Counted from the stretch's first letter, positions 9,471-19,272 are shown. The stretch is DNA of 64,000 nt from Marinomonas posidonica IVIA-Po-181 (GCF_000214215.1 NC_015559.1:2467001-2531000), one strand, 5' to 3'. Program-made: numbers and translations. Notes: generated by a model not told the origin, from the letters alone.

Positions 9471-9851
9471 ATGATGCCAGCAAAAAAATACCTTTTCCTG
9501 CTTCTTGGCTGGTTATCTTTGATAACAGGTATTATCGGCATCTACCTCCCTCTGCTTCCGACGACTCCTTTGGTGTTGCTCGCCGCCTGGTGTTTTTCTA
9601 AATCGTCTGAACGTTTCCATTCATGGCTGATGAACCACAAATTCTTCGGTCCCATTGTCCGTGATTGGCAATCAGAAGACGGTATTCCAAAACGCTCTCG
9701 CAACCGAGCCATTATCTTTATGTGGCTAGGAATGAGCATTTCCATGCTGATTGTTTATCGTTTCTGGGCCACTGTTGGCTTGATAAGCATCGGCGTTTGC
9801 GTGAGCATTTATTTACTCAGATTACCGCTCCGTGAAGATAAGCAAGACTAA
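9471..9851 (+). CDS. DUF454 (YbaN-like) inner-membrane protein
   Basis: A 126-residue protein with two or three membrane segments. The signature GIYLPLLPTTPLVLLAAWCFSKSSERFH and PIVRDWQ...IPKRSR are the DUF454/YbaN hallmarks. A strong GGGGG site precedes the ATG. The function of the family is unknown. It follows rnt by 65 bp and precedes the large envelope protein by 60 bp; co-transcription is possible. Confidence 0.85.
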   Translation: MMPAKKYLFLLLGWLSLITGIIGIYLPLLPTTPLVLLAAWCFSKSSERFHSWLMNHKFFGPIVRDWQSEDGIPKRSRNRAIIFMWLGMSISMLIVYRFWATVGLISIGVCVSIYLLRLPLREDKQD

Positions 9852-9911
9852 AACCCTGCGTCGTTTGCAGATTGACAGAGATTTAATTTCCAAGACATCA
9901 TAAGGTCATCC

Positions 9912-12833
9912 ATGATAACCCGTCGCCAGTTTCGCCTATTCGTATTTTTCCCTGTTCTCGCTATCAGCTTAGTGATGATGTCCGTGTGGATGGCGTTGCC
10001 TTTTGTTGCCAAACACTACTTACAAGATTTTTTCCAACAGCATGGTCAACGTGCCACATTGGATGTGCCTAACATTGATTTCTTCCCACCCAGACTCGAG
10101 GTCAATAACCTCGTAGTCCAACAACAGAATGTTTCAACACTGGCAATAGAACATGCCGAGTTTGCCATTGAGTTTTGGCCTCTATTCAATCGTACGTTAG
10201 CGGTTTCCATCGCCGACCTTGAGGGTGTAAACCTTAACGTAAAACAACTGCCAAATAATTGGATTATCGCAGGACTGGATCTGGCCAAACTGACGGCAGA
10301 CAGCACAGAAAAAAATGACGTGGCGGAATCAGACCATTCAAATGCAGAAGCTGATACCAGCGCAAGCGTATCCCCTTGGGGCATTTCTGTACCTCAGATC
10401 CATCTAAAAAACGTCTTTGTGGATCTTACCCGTGACACCAAACAGAACCAAGACGCGCAGACGGACCGACTCGGCTTGACCTCTTTAGAGATTCAAAACC
10501 TCATTGGACAAGGCTTAGATTGGCAAGCTGACATCGCTCTCGCAGCACAAGTAAACGATGGAACCTTGCGCCTTGATACTAACTTGATGTATCTGAATCA
10601 ACAGGCCAAGGTTGTTATCAACACCTTGATTGCAAACCTTTCGGTTGACAGCGTTAGACACTTTTTACCGGCCGACTATCAAGCAGCAGAAGGCGAAGTA
10701 ACGCTAAACGCGGCCTTGTCTTTAGAACACAATGCCACCAGCGGACAACTTCATCTCCATTCGACATCATTCAACCTAGACGCTCAAAATGTCTTCATGC
10801 CTGTCGACCAAGAGCAAAACATTCGTCTACAGCACGCCAACCTAGACTTAAAAGACACTCAACTGAACTATGCTGTTAGCACCGAAACGGCGAACAAGTC
10901 CCCCAGTTCGAATATCGGGTTAAATTCCGACACATCGACAATGACGGTATCTGGGCTGAAGCTCACCTCAGACAGCCTCATTCTAAAAGGTCAAACTCTT
11001 GACCTACAACTGGCCAATCTTGATTTCGCACTGGCCGACAACATCATTAAGGCTTCTCTCGACAGTCAATTTAACAGTCAGCAGATGGATATTAAACAAG
11101 CAGGCAACAGCCTGTCTTACCAATCACTGACTCTCACCAGCCAATTAGCCTTATCACAGGACGCACAACGCACCCATGCCGAAAGTCAACAACTGGTGGT
11201 TCAGCTTGATGGTTTCAAGGGTGATCTCATTAATGGGCAAAGCATCTCCTTACAAACCACAAAACTCATGGCCGGTCAGTTGGCTCTTAGCCAGAACAAA
11301 AAGCAACAGACAGAAACACAACAAGCACACCTTTCAGGTCAACAGATATCGCTAAACACTAAGGGCTTAGACAGCCATGTCAGCAAGGGTAAACGTCTTG
11401 CCGCATGGCAAAGCAGCCAACTCTCTGGGGCCAACTTTGAACAGCAAGGGGAGTTATTTTCGGTTCAAACTGAACATTTAGACATCAATCAAATCACCTT
11501 ATCAGACGACCTTAACGCCCCAGACATGCCAGCGCTAGCTACATTAGGGCAAATTAACATCCGCCAACTGGAAGCGGATCAAGACGGCGCAAAAATAAAC
11601 ACCATCAATACCCAAGACGTGGTCATTAGTTTGCTGTTAGACGCCAAAAAAAATCTGGCTAACCTAGTCTCCATCAGCAACACGCCAGCGACCTTGCCGG
11701 AACCTAAACGGCAATCATCCACCCCAAGAGTGTCTGATATCCAGCAAACCAGCAAACCAGAAAACGCAGCAGAAGCGCAAACTGAAACTCCAAAGTCAGG
11801 CTTTAAAGCGCCTTATCAATTGGTGTTAAACCAATATGAAATGACGGGGAATGCCCAGATTTATGTCAAAGACCAGAGCATTTCACCGCCGTTACAACGC
11901 ACTCTATACATAGACACATTGACACTTGCTAACCTGAATACCCAAGACGAAAAACAAGCAATGGATGTCACCCTAAAAGCACACAATGGTAAGTACACCA
12001 AGATCCAATCTGATGTAACCTTTTGGCCATTAGCTGACAGACTCACCTTGCAAAGTGAGTTCATCATAAAAGAAGCCGAATTGCCGCCTTACTCGGCCTA
12101 TCTCGCCTCGTTATTAGGCTATCAAATTGATTCGGGGCAATTAGACCTTGACCTCAAATTGCATGCGAAACAAGGCCTATTGGATGGCAATGCGCATATT
12201 TTACTGAGAGAGCTTGACTTGGGCGGTCAACAAGAAAGTGACTCAGTTATGCAAGCCGGCGTTATCCCGCTTAACATTGCTGTGGGGATTTTAAAAGACA
12301 GTGACAATAATATTGACCTAGACATTCCATTATCTGGCGACATCGACAACCCAGAATTCGGCTGGCGTAACTTCCTCTTCCTACCAGTTCGAAAAGCCTT
12401 ATACAGCGCATCCAGTAACTACTTGATGCAAACCTTTATCCCTTATGCGAACGTCATTAGCATTGCTCAATTGGCAGGCGATCAATTGTTAAAAATTCGC
12501 GTCGAACCGCTTATCTTTGCCCCAACAGCAACCCAAATCAGCGCAGATCAAAACGATTTTTTGGTGCAGCTGAGCCAACTTATGAAAGACAAAGAAGACA
12601 GTCAACTTAAAGCCTGTGGCGTCACCAGCTATGTGGATCTTGGCTTTGACGCCCCACCTGCAACATTGGATGAAGCTCAAAAGGCACAAGCGAGAGAATT
12701 AGCACAAACAAGAGCGGACCACTTAAAAGACTACCTAGTGGCATCAGGAATTCGCTCTTCCCGCATTCTGCTTTGCTCGCCAGAAATGGACTTGTCCAAA
12801 AACAGCCAACCACGAGTGGAATTAAACTTTTAA
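9912..12833 (+). CDS. Large DUF748 / AsmA-like envelope protein
   Basis: A 973-residue protein with one N-terminal membrane anchor (residues about 9-34) and a long periplasmic part of amphipathic beta strands, as in AsmA-like bridge proteins thought to carry lipids between the membranes. ATLDVPNIDFFPPRLEVNNLVVQQ at the start and the C-terminal part with SQLKACGVTSYVDLG, then LAQTRADHLKDYLVASGI and PRVELNF, are typical of DUF748. A Gln/Ser/Thr-rich middle (about 330-620) is poorly conserved. The function in this organism is inferred only from the family. Confidence 0.8.
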   Translation: MITRRQFRLFVFFPVLAISLVMMSVWMALPFVAKHYLQDFFQQHGQRATLDVPNIDFFPPRLEVNNLVVQQQNVSTLAIEHAEFAIEFWPLFNRTLAVSIADLEGVNLNVKQLPNNWIIAGLDLAKLTADSTEKNDVAESDHSNAEADTSASVSPWGISVPQIHLKNVFVDLTRDTKQNQDAQTDRLGLTSLEIQNLIGQGLDWQADIALAAQVNDGTLRLDTNLMYLNQQAKVVINTLIANLSVDSVRHFLPADYQAAEGEVTLNAALSLEHNATSGQLHLHSTSFNLDAQNVFMPVDQEQNIRLQHANLDLKDTQLNYAVSTETANKSPSSNIGLNSDTSTMTVSGLKLTSDSLILKGQTLDLQLANLDFALADNIIKASLDSQFNSQQMDIKQAGNSLSYQSLTLTSQLALSQDAQRTHAESQQLVVQLDGFKGDLINGQSISLQTTKLMAGQLALSQNKKQQTETQQAHLSGQQISLNTKGLDSHVSKGKRLAAWQSSQLSGANFEQQGELFSVQTEHLDINQITLSDDLNAPDMPALATLGQINIRQLEADQDGAKINTINTQDVVISLLLDAKKNLANLVSISNTPATLPEPKRQSSTPRVSDIQQTSKPENAAEAQTETPKSGFKAPYQLVLNQYEMTGNAQIYVKDQSISPPLQRTLYIDTLTLANLNTQDEKQAMDVTLKAHNGKYTKIQSDVTFWPLADRLTLQSEFIIKEAELPPYSAYLASLLGYQIDSGQLDLDLKLHAKQGLLDGNAHILLRELDLGGQQESDSVMQAGVIPLNIAVGILKDSDNNIDLDIPLSGDIDNPEFGWRNFLFLPVRKALYSASSNYLMQTFIPYANVISIAQLAGDQLLKIRVEPLIFAPTATQISADQNDFLVQLSQLMKDKEDSQLKACGVTSYVDLGFDAPPATLDEAQKAQARELAQTRADHLKDYLVASGIRSSRILLCSPEMDLSKNSQPRVELNF

Positions 12834-13082
12834 TTCATCACGTTTTCAGCCTCACCTCTTTGAGATGTCTCTTTTGCCCGTTGAAACACAACGGGCAAGG
12901 GCTCTCGCAAAACCCGTCAAGTCGAAATACAAGTGTTTTACTTGCGAACGCCATCATTGAAAATACAAAATTATCGTCTAGGATTATTGCCATTCGTTAA
13001 GATAAGAAAGTTAAGGAAAGAAAAGCTGATAAGGGTCAAGAGTATTTTTCCTTACTAAGCTAATCTATCAATAAGCTTTTAA
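12834..13082. other. Gene-free spacer with a hairpin after the DUF748 gene
   Basis: TTGCCCGTTG (12874-12883) pairs with CAACGGGCAA (12889-12898) around a 5-nt loop, 40 bp after the stop; it may act as a terminator although the U-run is poor. Nothing else was recognised before the repeat element that starts at 13083. Confidence 0.5.
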
Positions 13083-13421
13083 GGAAGGTACGAATCAATC
13101 TTCTGAACTTCAGTCTTACTGGAGAAACCGCCTATTTAAAGTAAGAGTGCGTAGGAATGTTAATACCTTGCAATTACTCTTAACAAAAAAACGCCATTTC
13201 TCTGGAAGACCTAAAGGACGTAGTCTAAGCTTTCTTTATTCTTTGTTAAGCTTCTTGCCAATATGTTCCATATTGGACAGTAAAACTTACCTCGGATAGA
13301 AGAGAGCAGTCTCATTCAGAAAAACACTCGCTGACCCCTAATGGATGTAGGAGGTTAGAGCAACGCAGGAGTAGTTGCCGAAGCCGTAACCCTAGCCAGT
13401 GTGGACTTGTTCGCTTCTTCC
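13083..13421. repeat. Full-length copy of a modular structured repeat (about 340 bp)
   Basis: The left end GGAAGGTACGAAT matches the left ends at 23297 and 39385. The right end GGACTTGTTCGC matches the right end at 23379 and is an imperfect inverted copy of the left end. The left half contains a predicted stem TAAGAGT/ACTCTTA enclosing GGAATGTTAATACCTT and an outer GAGAAA/TTTCTC stem followed by GGAAGACC. The right half holds GCAACGCAGGAGTAGTTGC. No open reading frame. It looks like a non-autonomous MITE-like element or a structured RNA cassette. Confidence 0.65.
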
Positions 13422-13453
13422 TAAATTTTGGTTAATGCAGATCGGAGGACACT

Positions 13454-13732
13454 ATGCCAATTTCAGATCACAACTTAGTAAATGAATTTCCAGAATACAA
13501 AGACGATATCCATTGCTTAAAAATGGAAGATGCGCATTTCAAAAAGTTATTTGATGAATACAATCACCTGACCCATGAGATCGAAAAGATGGAACACGAA
13601 TTGATCCCTTCCACGACGTATGCAGAAGAAACTCTTAAAAAACAACGCCTACAGCTCAAAGACACATTACAAGGTTATATCAGAGCCAGTAGAGCGGCAG
13701 CCGAAAAAGCCTTATCCTTACAAGCCTGCTAA
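13454..13732 (+). CDS. YdcH-like DUF465 protein
   Basis: A 92-residue, mostly alpha-helical protein with the DUF465 pattern (FKKLFDEYNHLTHEIEKME, then LKKQRLQLKDTLQGYI). These small coiled-coil proteins are common in proteobacteria and of unknown function. A strong CGGAGGA site precedes the ATG. It sits directly after a dispersed repeat and before its own terminator. Confidence 0.85.
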   Translation: MPISDHNLVNEFPEYKDDIHCLKMEDAHFKKLFDEYNHLTHEIEKMEHELIPSTTYAEETLKKQRLQLKDTLQGYIRASRAAAEKALSLQAC

Positions 13733-13742
13733 CATTGGAAAA

Positions 13743-13768
13743 GCGAGCCTCTCTGGCTCGCTGTTTTG
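13743..13768 (+). terminator. Terminator after the DUF465 gene
   Basis: GCGAGCC (13743-13749) pairs with GGCTCGC (13755-13761), followed by TGTTTTGTT. Confidence 0.85.
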
Positions 13769-13920
13769 TTCAGCGCTCTTTTATTTCCCCGCTTCTAACG
13801 CTAAGCCACTTATACTCTAGCGAATCGCAAAAGCCGACCCAATAACTCACAAACAAGACAACGCCCAATAGAATCCGCCAATAACGTGTCAGAATTCGCC
13901 TACAAAACTTATTGTAAATC

Positions 13921-13938
13921 ATTCTCATAATCATTATC
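13921..13938 (+). promoter_or_regulatory. Fur box upstream of the siderophore receptor
   Basis: ATTCTCATAATCATTATC is, on the other strand, three GATAAT-like hexamers (GATAAT GATTAT GAGAAT), close to the GATAATGATAATCATTATC Fur consensus. It lies 41 bp before the start codon, so iron repression of the receptor is expected. Confidence 0.8.
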
Positions 13939-13978
13939 ATGCCAAACTTTGTAACCCTGATCTAGAGACACCCTCACC

Positions 13979-16087
13979 ATGTTTAAGAAAACCTTTTTGA
14001 TGATGCAGGCATGTGGCGCTCTGACGTTCTCATGTATCGCATTTGCAGAAGCAACAACGGATGATGGCACAATTGAATTACAGGCATTAGAAGTGCAAGG
14101 CCGCGCTCTATCCTACTACAAAGAAGATGAAACCAATCTGGTCACTAAAACCGAGACCAGTATCGACAACACACCTCAATCGGTTCAGGTTGTCACGGAA
14201 ACCTTAATGGAAGACCAAGCGGCTCGCCAGATTACCGACTTATATCGCTCGATTTCAGGTATGTCGCAAAACAATGTATCAACCGTAACTTTACGTGGCT
14301 TCTCGCAAGATGAGATCCTTTACGATGGTTTAAAAGGCGATCCATTTGGAAGCTTCTCCATCCCACAACTCTTCACCATAGAGCAAGTTCAAGTACTAAA
14401 AGGCCCTTCTGGTGCCGTGTATGGTGCTGGTGAGCCGGGTGGCGTGATCAACTATGTGACGAAAAAGCCAACCTATGAACAGCAAAATACCCTGCAAGTC
14501 ACCGCCGGCAATAAAGACTTCCTAAGTGGCAGCATTGAGTCATCAGGCCCAGCTAACGAAGATGCGTCACAACGCTACCGTGTCGGCCTTTATTCCGATG
14601 GACAAGATTCTTACCGCAACAATGTGGAAGAAGAAAACCAAATCATTGATCTTGGGTACGCTTGGGACATTGATCAAGACAACAGCTTAACGGTGCAATA
14701 CACAGACATTCACCAATACATTTCCGGTGCTCGTTTACGTGGCATTCCAACCGATGATGATGGCAACTTCTTAGCCGATACCTCATGGAACAACAACGAG
14801 AAATCCGATTACCAAGAGTTGGATGCCCAAGTCTTCCAAGCGCGTCTTGACCACAGCATCAATGACTGGTTAGAAAGCAATGTCGCTCTACGCTATTTTG
14901 AGAATACCGAAACCCAAAAATACCACGAAGTCGTCGGCTTATTAGACACGGACAGTGACGGTGTAATGGACACCACTCAGCGTCAATATCGTGACCAAGT
15001 GCGTACTCGTCAAGGCATCACATTAGCCGGTAATCTGATTGCCGAACTGGGCGATCACACAGTTCTGTTTGGCAGTGACTACCTCCATGAAGAAAATAGC
15101 TTTTTATACTACCGAGCCAGCAAAACAGCGGATGGTGTGTCCAATCTGAGTCTGACCGATCCTGTCTATGGTCAAGACGATGTCAGCGATTACACCATGC
15201 ACCTTAAAACAGATGAGGCCACAACTTCAGATCGTCTTGGTGTATACGCCCAAGACCAGTGGCAGATAACCGATAAACTGAATTTACTCAGTGGCATCCG
15301 TATTGACCGCTTTGAAGAAAGCTACCAAGATCACACATCCAGTGATGGTGAAAAGCAATATAACGATACTGGTTACTCCACTCGCATTGGTGCCAGCTAT
15401 CATGTCAATGAGACTTGGAAGCCCTACGCCTCCATTTCAACAGGCTTTGTACCACAAGACGCAGAGGATCAACAGGACAGTGTGGGTGGTCCATTCGACC
15501 CTGAAGAAAGCCGTCAGTTAGAAGTTGGGGTGCGCAGCTACTGGCTTAATAATAAGTTAAACATCAACTTGGCCGCTTACCGCATCATCCGTGAAAATAT
15601 TTTACAGGAGGATCCCAACGACAGTGATCTGCTGGTCGCCATAGGAAAAGTCCGTAGTAAAGGCGTCGAATTGGACGTCATGGCAGACATTACACCACGT
15701 TGGGTAGCCAACGTCAGTTACGCCTATAACGATACCGTCGTTAAGGACGCAAACGACGGCATTCAATATGCCGATGGTGACCGTTTTGCCAACACACCTT
15801 ATCATCAGTTAGGCGCCTGGACACGCTACGACTTCCCAGCTATTCAGTCTTCCATCGCCTTGGGCTCGGATTACGTGAGTGGTCAGATCAACCGTCAGGG
15901 TCAAAAAGTCAAACCTTATACGGTTTACGATTTGTCTTGGCAAACTCATTGGCAAGACTGGAAGTTCCAAGTCAATGTCAAAAACCTGTTTGACAAAGAA
16001 TACGCGGTCAGTGGTTTTACCGAAAAAATTGGCTCCTTCGTGGGCGAGCGTCGCCGAGTTTATGTCAGTGCCGCTTATGACTTTTAA
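13979..16087 (+). CDS. TonB-dependent ferric-siderophore receptor
   Basis: A 702-residue outer-membrane receptor with an N-terminal signal peptide ending near AFAEA, a plug domain (TPQSVQVVTETLMEDQAARQ, VTLRGFSQDEILYDGL, EQVQVLKGPSGAVYGAGEPGG) and a beta barrel ending in the expected aromatic residue (SAAYDF). The TPQSV and KGPSG motifs place it with FhuA/FpvA/FoxA-type ferric siderophore receptors. A Fur box precedes it. The ligand cannot be told from sequence; no siderophore biosynthesis or ABC permease genes lie nearby. Confidence 0.92.
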   Translation: MFKKTFLMMQACGALTFSCIAFAEATTDDGTIELQALEVQGRALSYYKEDETNLVTKTETSIDNTPQSVQVVTETLMEDQAARQITDLYRSISGMSQNNVSTVTLRGFSQDEILYDGLKGDPFGSFSIPQLFTIEQVQVLKGPSGAVYGAGEPGGVINYVTKKPTYEQQNTLQVTAGNKDFLSGSIESSGPANEDASQRYRVGLYSDGQDSYRNNVEEENQIIDLGYAWDIDQDNSLTVQYTDIHQYISGARLRGIPTDDDGNFLADTSWNNNEKSDYQELDAQVFQARLDHSINDWLESNVALRYFENTETQKYHEVVGLLDTDSDGVMDTTQRQYRDQVRTRQGITLAGNLIAELGDHTVLFGSDYLHEENSFLYYRASKTADGVSNLSLTDPVYGQDDVSDYTMHLKTDEATTSDRLGVYAQDQWQITDKLNLLSGIRIDRFEESYQDHTSSDGEKQYNDTGYSTRIGASYHVNETWKPYASISTGFVPQDAEDQQDSVGGPFDPEESRQLEVGVRSYWLNNKLNINLAAYRIIRENILQEDPNDSDLLVAIGKVRSKGVELDVMADITPRWVANVSYAYNDTVVKDANDGIQYADGDRFANTPYHQLGAWTRYDFPAIQSSIALGSDYVSGQINRQGQKVKPYTVYDLSWQTHWQDWKFQVNVKNLFDKEYAVSGFTEKIGSFVGERRRVYVSAAYDF

Positions 16088-16133
16088 GGTGTAATCAAGC
16101 GACATAAGAGTGGGACAATAAAAACCAACATAA

Positions 16134-16159
16134 AGCGGGCTTATAAGCCCGCTTTTTTT
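16134..16159 (+). terminator. Terminator after the siderophore receptor
   Basis: A perfect 20-bp palindrome, AGCGGGCTTATAAGCCCGCT, at 16134-16153 runs straight into seven T residues. Confidence 0.93.
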
Positions 16160-16190
16160 GTTAGGTCACACCACATGCCGCAACAGACAT

Positions 16191-16204
16191 TTGATCTAGG
16201 TCAA
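16191..16204 (+). promoter_or_regulatory. FNR/Anr-like box upstream of trhP
   Basis: TTGATCTAGGTCAA differs by one base from TTGATNNNNATCAA. It is about 100 bp before the trhP start, consistent with activation when oxygen is low, but a single site is weak evidence. Confidence 0.4.
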
Positions 16205-16302
16205 AATACTAACGAATAGTCTCATAAAGGTGGCGTAACGACTTGAGTTCGTCCTTAAGGAAGTTACACTCCGCGCGTTTTCTATTGCAGAGTTCCGTCA
16301 CT

Positions 16303-17649
16303 ATGTTTACACCAGAATTATTGTCGCCAGCCGGTTCGTTAAAAAATATGCGCTACGCTTTTGCTTACGGTGCCGATGCGGTATACGCGGGCCAACCAAG
16401 GTATTCCCTTCGAGTGCGCAATAATGAGTTTGATCTGGAAAAACTTGAAATCGGCATCAATGAAGCCCATGAGTTAGGGAAAAAACTCTATGTGGTGAGC
16501 AACATAGCGCCTCATAATGCCAAGCTGAAAACCTATATTGACGATTTAACCCCAGTTGTGAACCTCAAGCCCGACGCACTCATTATGTCGGATCCTGGCC
16601 TTATTATGATGGTTCGCGAGGCGTTTCCTGATCAAGCAATCCATCTGTCCGTTCAAGCCAATGCGGTGAACTGGGCCACTGTGAAATTCTGGCAACAACA
16701 AGGCATCTCACGTGTCATTTTGTCCCGGGAATTGTCCTTAGATGAAATCGAAGAGATCCGCATGAAAGTACCTGAAATGGAACTGGAAGTCTTCGTCCAT
16801 GGGGCGTTATGTATGGCTTACTCGGGGCGTTGCTTACTGTCTGGCTATATGAACAAACGCGATCCAAACCAGGGTGCTTGTACCAACGCCTGTCGCTGGC
16901 AGTACAATGCTCACTCAGCCACACAAGACGACAGCGGACAAATCATCGCAACAGCCAACTCAGCAGTGCAAATTCAAGAGCCAACAGAGCAACTTTTCCT
17001 ACTGCAAGAACAGGGTCGTCCAGACGAATACATGCCGGCTTTCGAAGACGAGCATGGCACCTACATCATGAATTCAAAAGATTTACGGGCGATTCAACAC
17101 GTAGAGCGCCTAGTGAAAATGGGGGTTCATTCACTAAAAATCGAAGGCCGAACCAAGTCTTTCTATTACTGTGCCAGAACCGCACAAATCTACCGCCAAG
17201 CCATCGACGATGCAGTGGGCGGAAAAGGCTTTAACCCACAATTGATGGACAATTTAGAGAATCTTGCCAATCGCGGCTACACCGATGGCTTTTTGCAGCG
17301 CCATCGCCATGTGGATTTGCAAAACTACGAAACAGGCAATTCTGTCAGCCATCAACAGCAGTTCGTTGGCGAAGTCTTATCTTGCCAAAACAACAAACTG
17401 ACACTGGAAGTCAAAAATCGCTTCTGTGTGGGCGATTCATTGGAATTAATGACACCGCAAGGCAACCTAACCTTCACCCTCACTCAGCTGTGGGATAAAA
17501 AAGACCAAGACATTGACGTCGCCAAAGGCAGCGGCCACATTGTCAGTCTCCCCTGCCCGGAAGGTATAGATGCTTCTATGGGCATACTGTTGCGCAATTT
17601 GCCAGACGGTCAAACCACCCGACAGCCTCACAAACAAGCCACAGCATAA
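16303..17649 (+). CDS. trhP: U32-family tRNA uridine 5-hydroxylation protein TrhP (YegQ)
   Basis: A U32 'peptidase' family protein, now known to take part in making 5-hydroxyuridine at tRNA position 34. MFTPELLSPAGSLKNMRYAFAYGADAVYAG is the family N-terminus; QANAVNWATVKFW and the Cys-rich GACTNACRWQY, with FVHGALCMAYSGRCLLSGY, mark the metal/iron-sulfur region. I chose the ATG at 16303, where the family begins; an upstream TTG at 16243 would add 20 unrelated residues. Eleven bases separate it from a YfhL-type ferredoxin, with which it is probably co-transcribed. Confidence 0.92.
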   Translation: MFTPELLSPAGSLKNMRYAFAYGADAVYAGQPRYSLRVRNNEFDLEKLEIGINEAHELGKKLYVVSNIAPHNAKLKTYIDDLTPVVNLKPDALIMSDPGLIMMVREAFPDQAIHLSVQANAVNWATVKFWQQQGISRVILSRELSLDEIEEIRMKVPEMELEVFVHGALCMAYSGRCLLSGYMNKRDPNQGACTNACRWQYNAHSATQDDSGQIIATANSAVQIQEPTEQLFLLQEQGRPDEYMPAFEDEHGTYIMNSKDLRAIQHVERLVKMGVHSLKIEGRTKSFYYCARTAQIYRQAIDDAVGGKGFNPQLMDNLENLANRGYTDGFLQRHRHVDLQNYETGNSVSHQQQFVGEVLSCQNNKLTLEVKNRFCVGDSLELMTPQGNLTFTLTQLWDKKDQDIDVAKGSGHIVSLPCPEGIDASMGILLRNLPDGQTTRQPHKQATA

Positions 17650-17659
17650 AGGTAACAAG

Positions 17660-17911
17660 ATGGCTTTGTTGATCAATGAACGCTGCATTAATTGCGACAT
17701 GTGTGAACCAGAATGCCCTAATGACGCCATTAGCATGGGGCCAAAGATCTACCAAATTGCCCCTGAAAAATGCACAGAATGTGTGGGGCACTACGACCAG
17801 CCTACTTGTGTCGCGGTTTGCCCAATTGATTGCGTCAAGCCAGATCCGGCTAGACAAGAAACCGAAGCGCAGCTCTACGAAAAGTTCGTTGAACTGCACT
17901 TTGATGTCTAG
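17660..17911 (+). CDS. yfhL: YfhL-family 2x[4Fe-4S] ferredoxin
   Basis: An 83-residue ferredoxin with two clusters: CINCDMCEPECP (first) and CTECVGHYDQPTCVAVCPIDC (second, with the longer insertion between cysteines 2 and 3 seen in YfhL/Alvin-type ferredoxins). The ATG at 17660 follows AAAGG, 10 bp after trhP. The adjacency suggests it supplies electrons or cluster function to TrhP-dependent tRNA hydroxylation; this coupling is inferred, supported by my recollection that yfhL was tied to this modification in E. coli. Confidence 0.92.
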   Translation: MALLINERCINCDMCEPECPNDAISMGPKIYQIAPEKCTECVGHYDQPTCVAVCPIDCVKPDPARQETEAQLYEKFVELHFDV

Positions 17912-17955
17912 AGGGTTATTTCTATCGGCCTAAGAGTCTGATGTAGGCCTAAGTA

Positions 17956-18615
17956 TCAGGGAGCGTTACGTTGCGAAGGCTTAGTTTTAAAGACTTTCGC
18001 ATGGGTAAAAGGGTCTTCCACGCCACGCTGTTGCTTGGTCGCTTCCGCCCACCAAACCAATTGATAAAAGCTGCGACCAAAATAGTCAAACCAAGCGCTT
18101 TCGTCTTCACCTGCTTGCAAGCTGCCGTCTTCGCATAAGACCTCTTGAGCTTTTGGAATATGAACCATAGCCGACACGGACAAACAGCCCAGTTCTGCCA
18201 AAAAGTTTCTCATGCCAAGCGCCGCTCGCATCCCTCCCCACTGACCAGCCGAATAAGTCACGATGGCGCTGGGTTTGTAGGAGAAAATCGAACTGCCAAA
18301 ATGGTTCAACAAGTTTGCTAAGGCTGGACTCATCGAATGATTATATTCTGGGCTGACCATGATGTAGCCATCAGCAGCCGCGATTTTATCGGCCAATTCA
18401 TCCAGTGCCGATGGCGCTTTGCCTTTTACATAAGCAAAATGTGGTTTGAATACTGGCTCCATTGGGTAATCCAATGCGTCGATGAGTTCTATTTCATGGT
18501 CTTCAAAACGACTCGCCAAACAGTCAAGGCAGGCTTTTGCAACACGCACTCCTAAACGAGCGGGTTTGGGTGGCGTACTGTTACGAACAGTGCCAAGAAA
18601 TACAAGAAATTTCAT
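17956..18615 (-). CDS. NADPH-dependent FMN reductase family protein
   Basis: A 219-residue flavodoxin-like protein. FLGTVRNSTPPKPARLGVRVA holds the FMN phosphate loop, MVSPEYNHSMSPALANLL is the family signature near residue 95, and YSAGQWGGMRAALGMRNFLAELG follows. It is likely a cytosolic flavin or quinone reductase; the substrate is unknown. Convergent with the yfhL gene, no operon partner. Confidence 0.87.
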   Translation of the reverse strand: MKFLVFLGTVRNSTPPKPARLGVRVAKACLDCLASRFEDHEIELIDALDYPMEPVFKPHFAYVKGKAPSALDELADKIAAADGYIMVSPEYNHSMSPALANLLNHFGSSIFSYKPSAIVTYSAGQWGGMRAALGMRNFLAELGCLSVSAMVHIPKAQEVLCEDGSLQAGEDESAWFDYFGRSFYQLVWWAEATKQQRGVEDPFTHAKVFKTKPSQRNAP

Positions 18616-18810
18616 CGGTTAAAGTCAGCCTCATATCGTCAAAAAAGAGAGCATTCAAACAACTTATTAATCATTATTTCAATGCTTGAGTATCATCACA
18701 GGTTTTCGCATAAACACGCAAGCCCGTTCTTTGACTTTATAATAATCAGGCAAGTTATAGTGGGCCTTTTGGCTAAGACATGTCAGGACACTCGTGGGTT
18801 TTCAAATAGG

Positions 18811-19272
18811 TTAAAACCAACGCTTTACTCGTGCAGAATAGGAACGAAATTCATCCGAAAACCTTTCCTCCATATGCCGCTCTTCTGGCTGAATCTGAAA
18901 ACGTGTCATGTAAAGCCCAAAAGCGAGAACCCAAAACACCGCTAGCATATTCATTAAGTACCAAGCCGCGCCAATCAAGAGCAATACAAAACCAAGATAA
19001 ATGGGGTTGCGACTCAGACCAAACACACCCCGAGTCACCAGCTGAGAAGATTGTTCTGGACAACGTGGGTCCAGCGTCGTTTTGGCTCGGCGAAATTCAA
19101 CCGCTGCGAGAATGGGCAATAAGGCACCACAGCAGACAAACACCACTGCGAGCAAGTTCGACCAATGAAAAGGCAGGGTCAAAGCGGGACATAACACAGC
19201 AGTTACCCACATACCGATAAGACATATCAAGGCCAAAACAATGGGAGGAATACGCAATTCAAGGTTTGACAT
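18811..19272 (-). CDS. Isoprenylcysteine methyltransferase/NnrU-like membrane methyltransferase
   Basis: About 153 residues with four predicted membrane segments and the C-terminal signature RGVFGLSRNPIYLGFVLLL...PEERHMEERFSDEFRSYSARVKRWF of the PEMT/ICMT family. These use S-adenosylmethionine, but the substrate of the bacterial members is mostly unknown. Start taken at the ATG at 19272; a TTG at 19284 is an alternative. Confidence 0.8.
   Translation of the reverse strand: MSNLELRIPPIVLALICLIGMWVTAVLCPALTLPFHWSNLLAVVFVCCGALLPILAAVEFRRAKTTLDPRCPEQSSQLVTRGVFGLSRNPIYLGFVLLLIGAAWYLMNMLAVFWVLAFGLYMTRFQIQPEERHMEERFSDEFRSYSARVKRWF

Noticed and set aside
16809..17234. 141-codon frame within trhP on the same strand
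   Set aside because: Out-of-frame shadow of a well-conserved gene; high Arg/Ser content without any family pattern.
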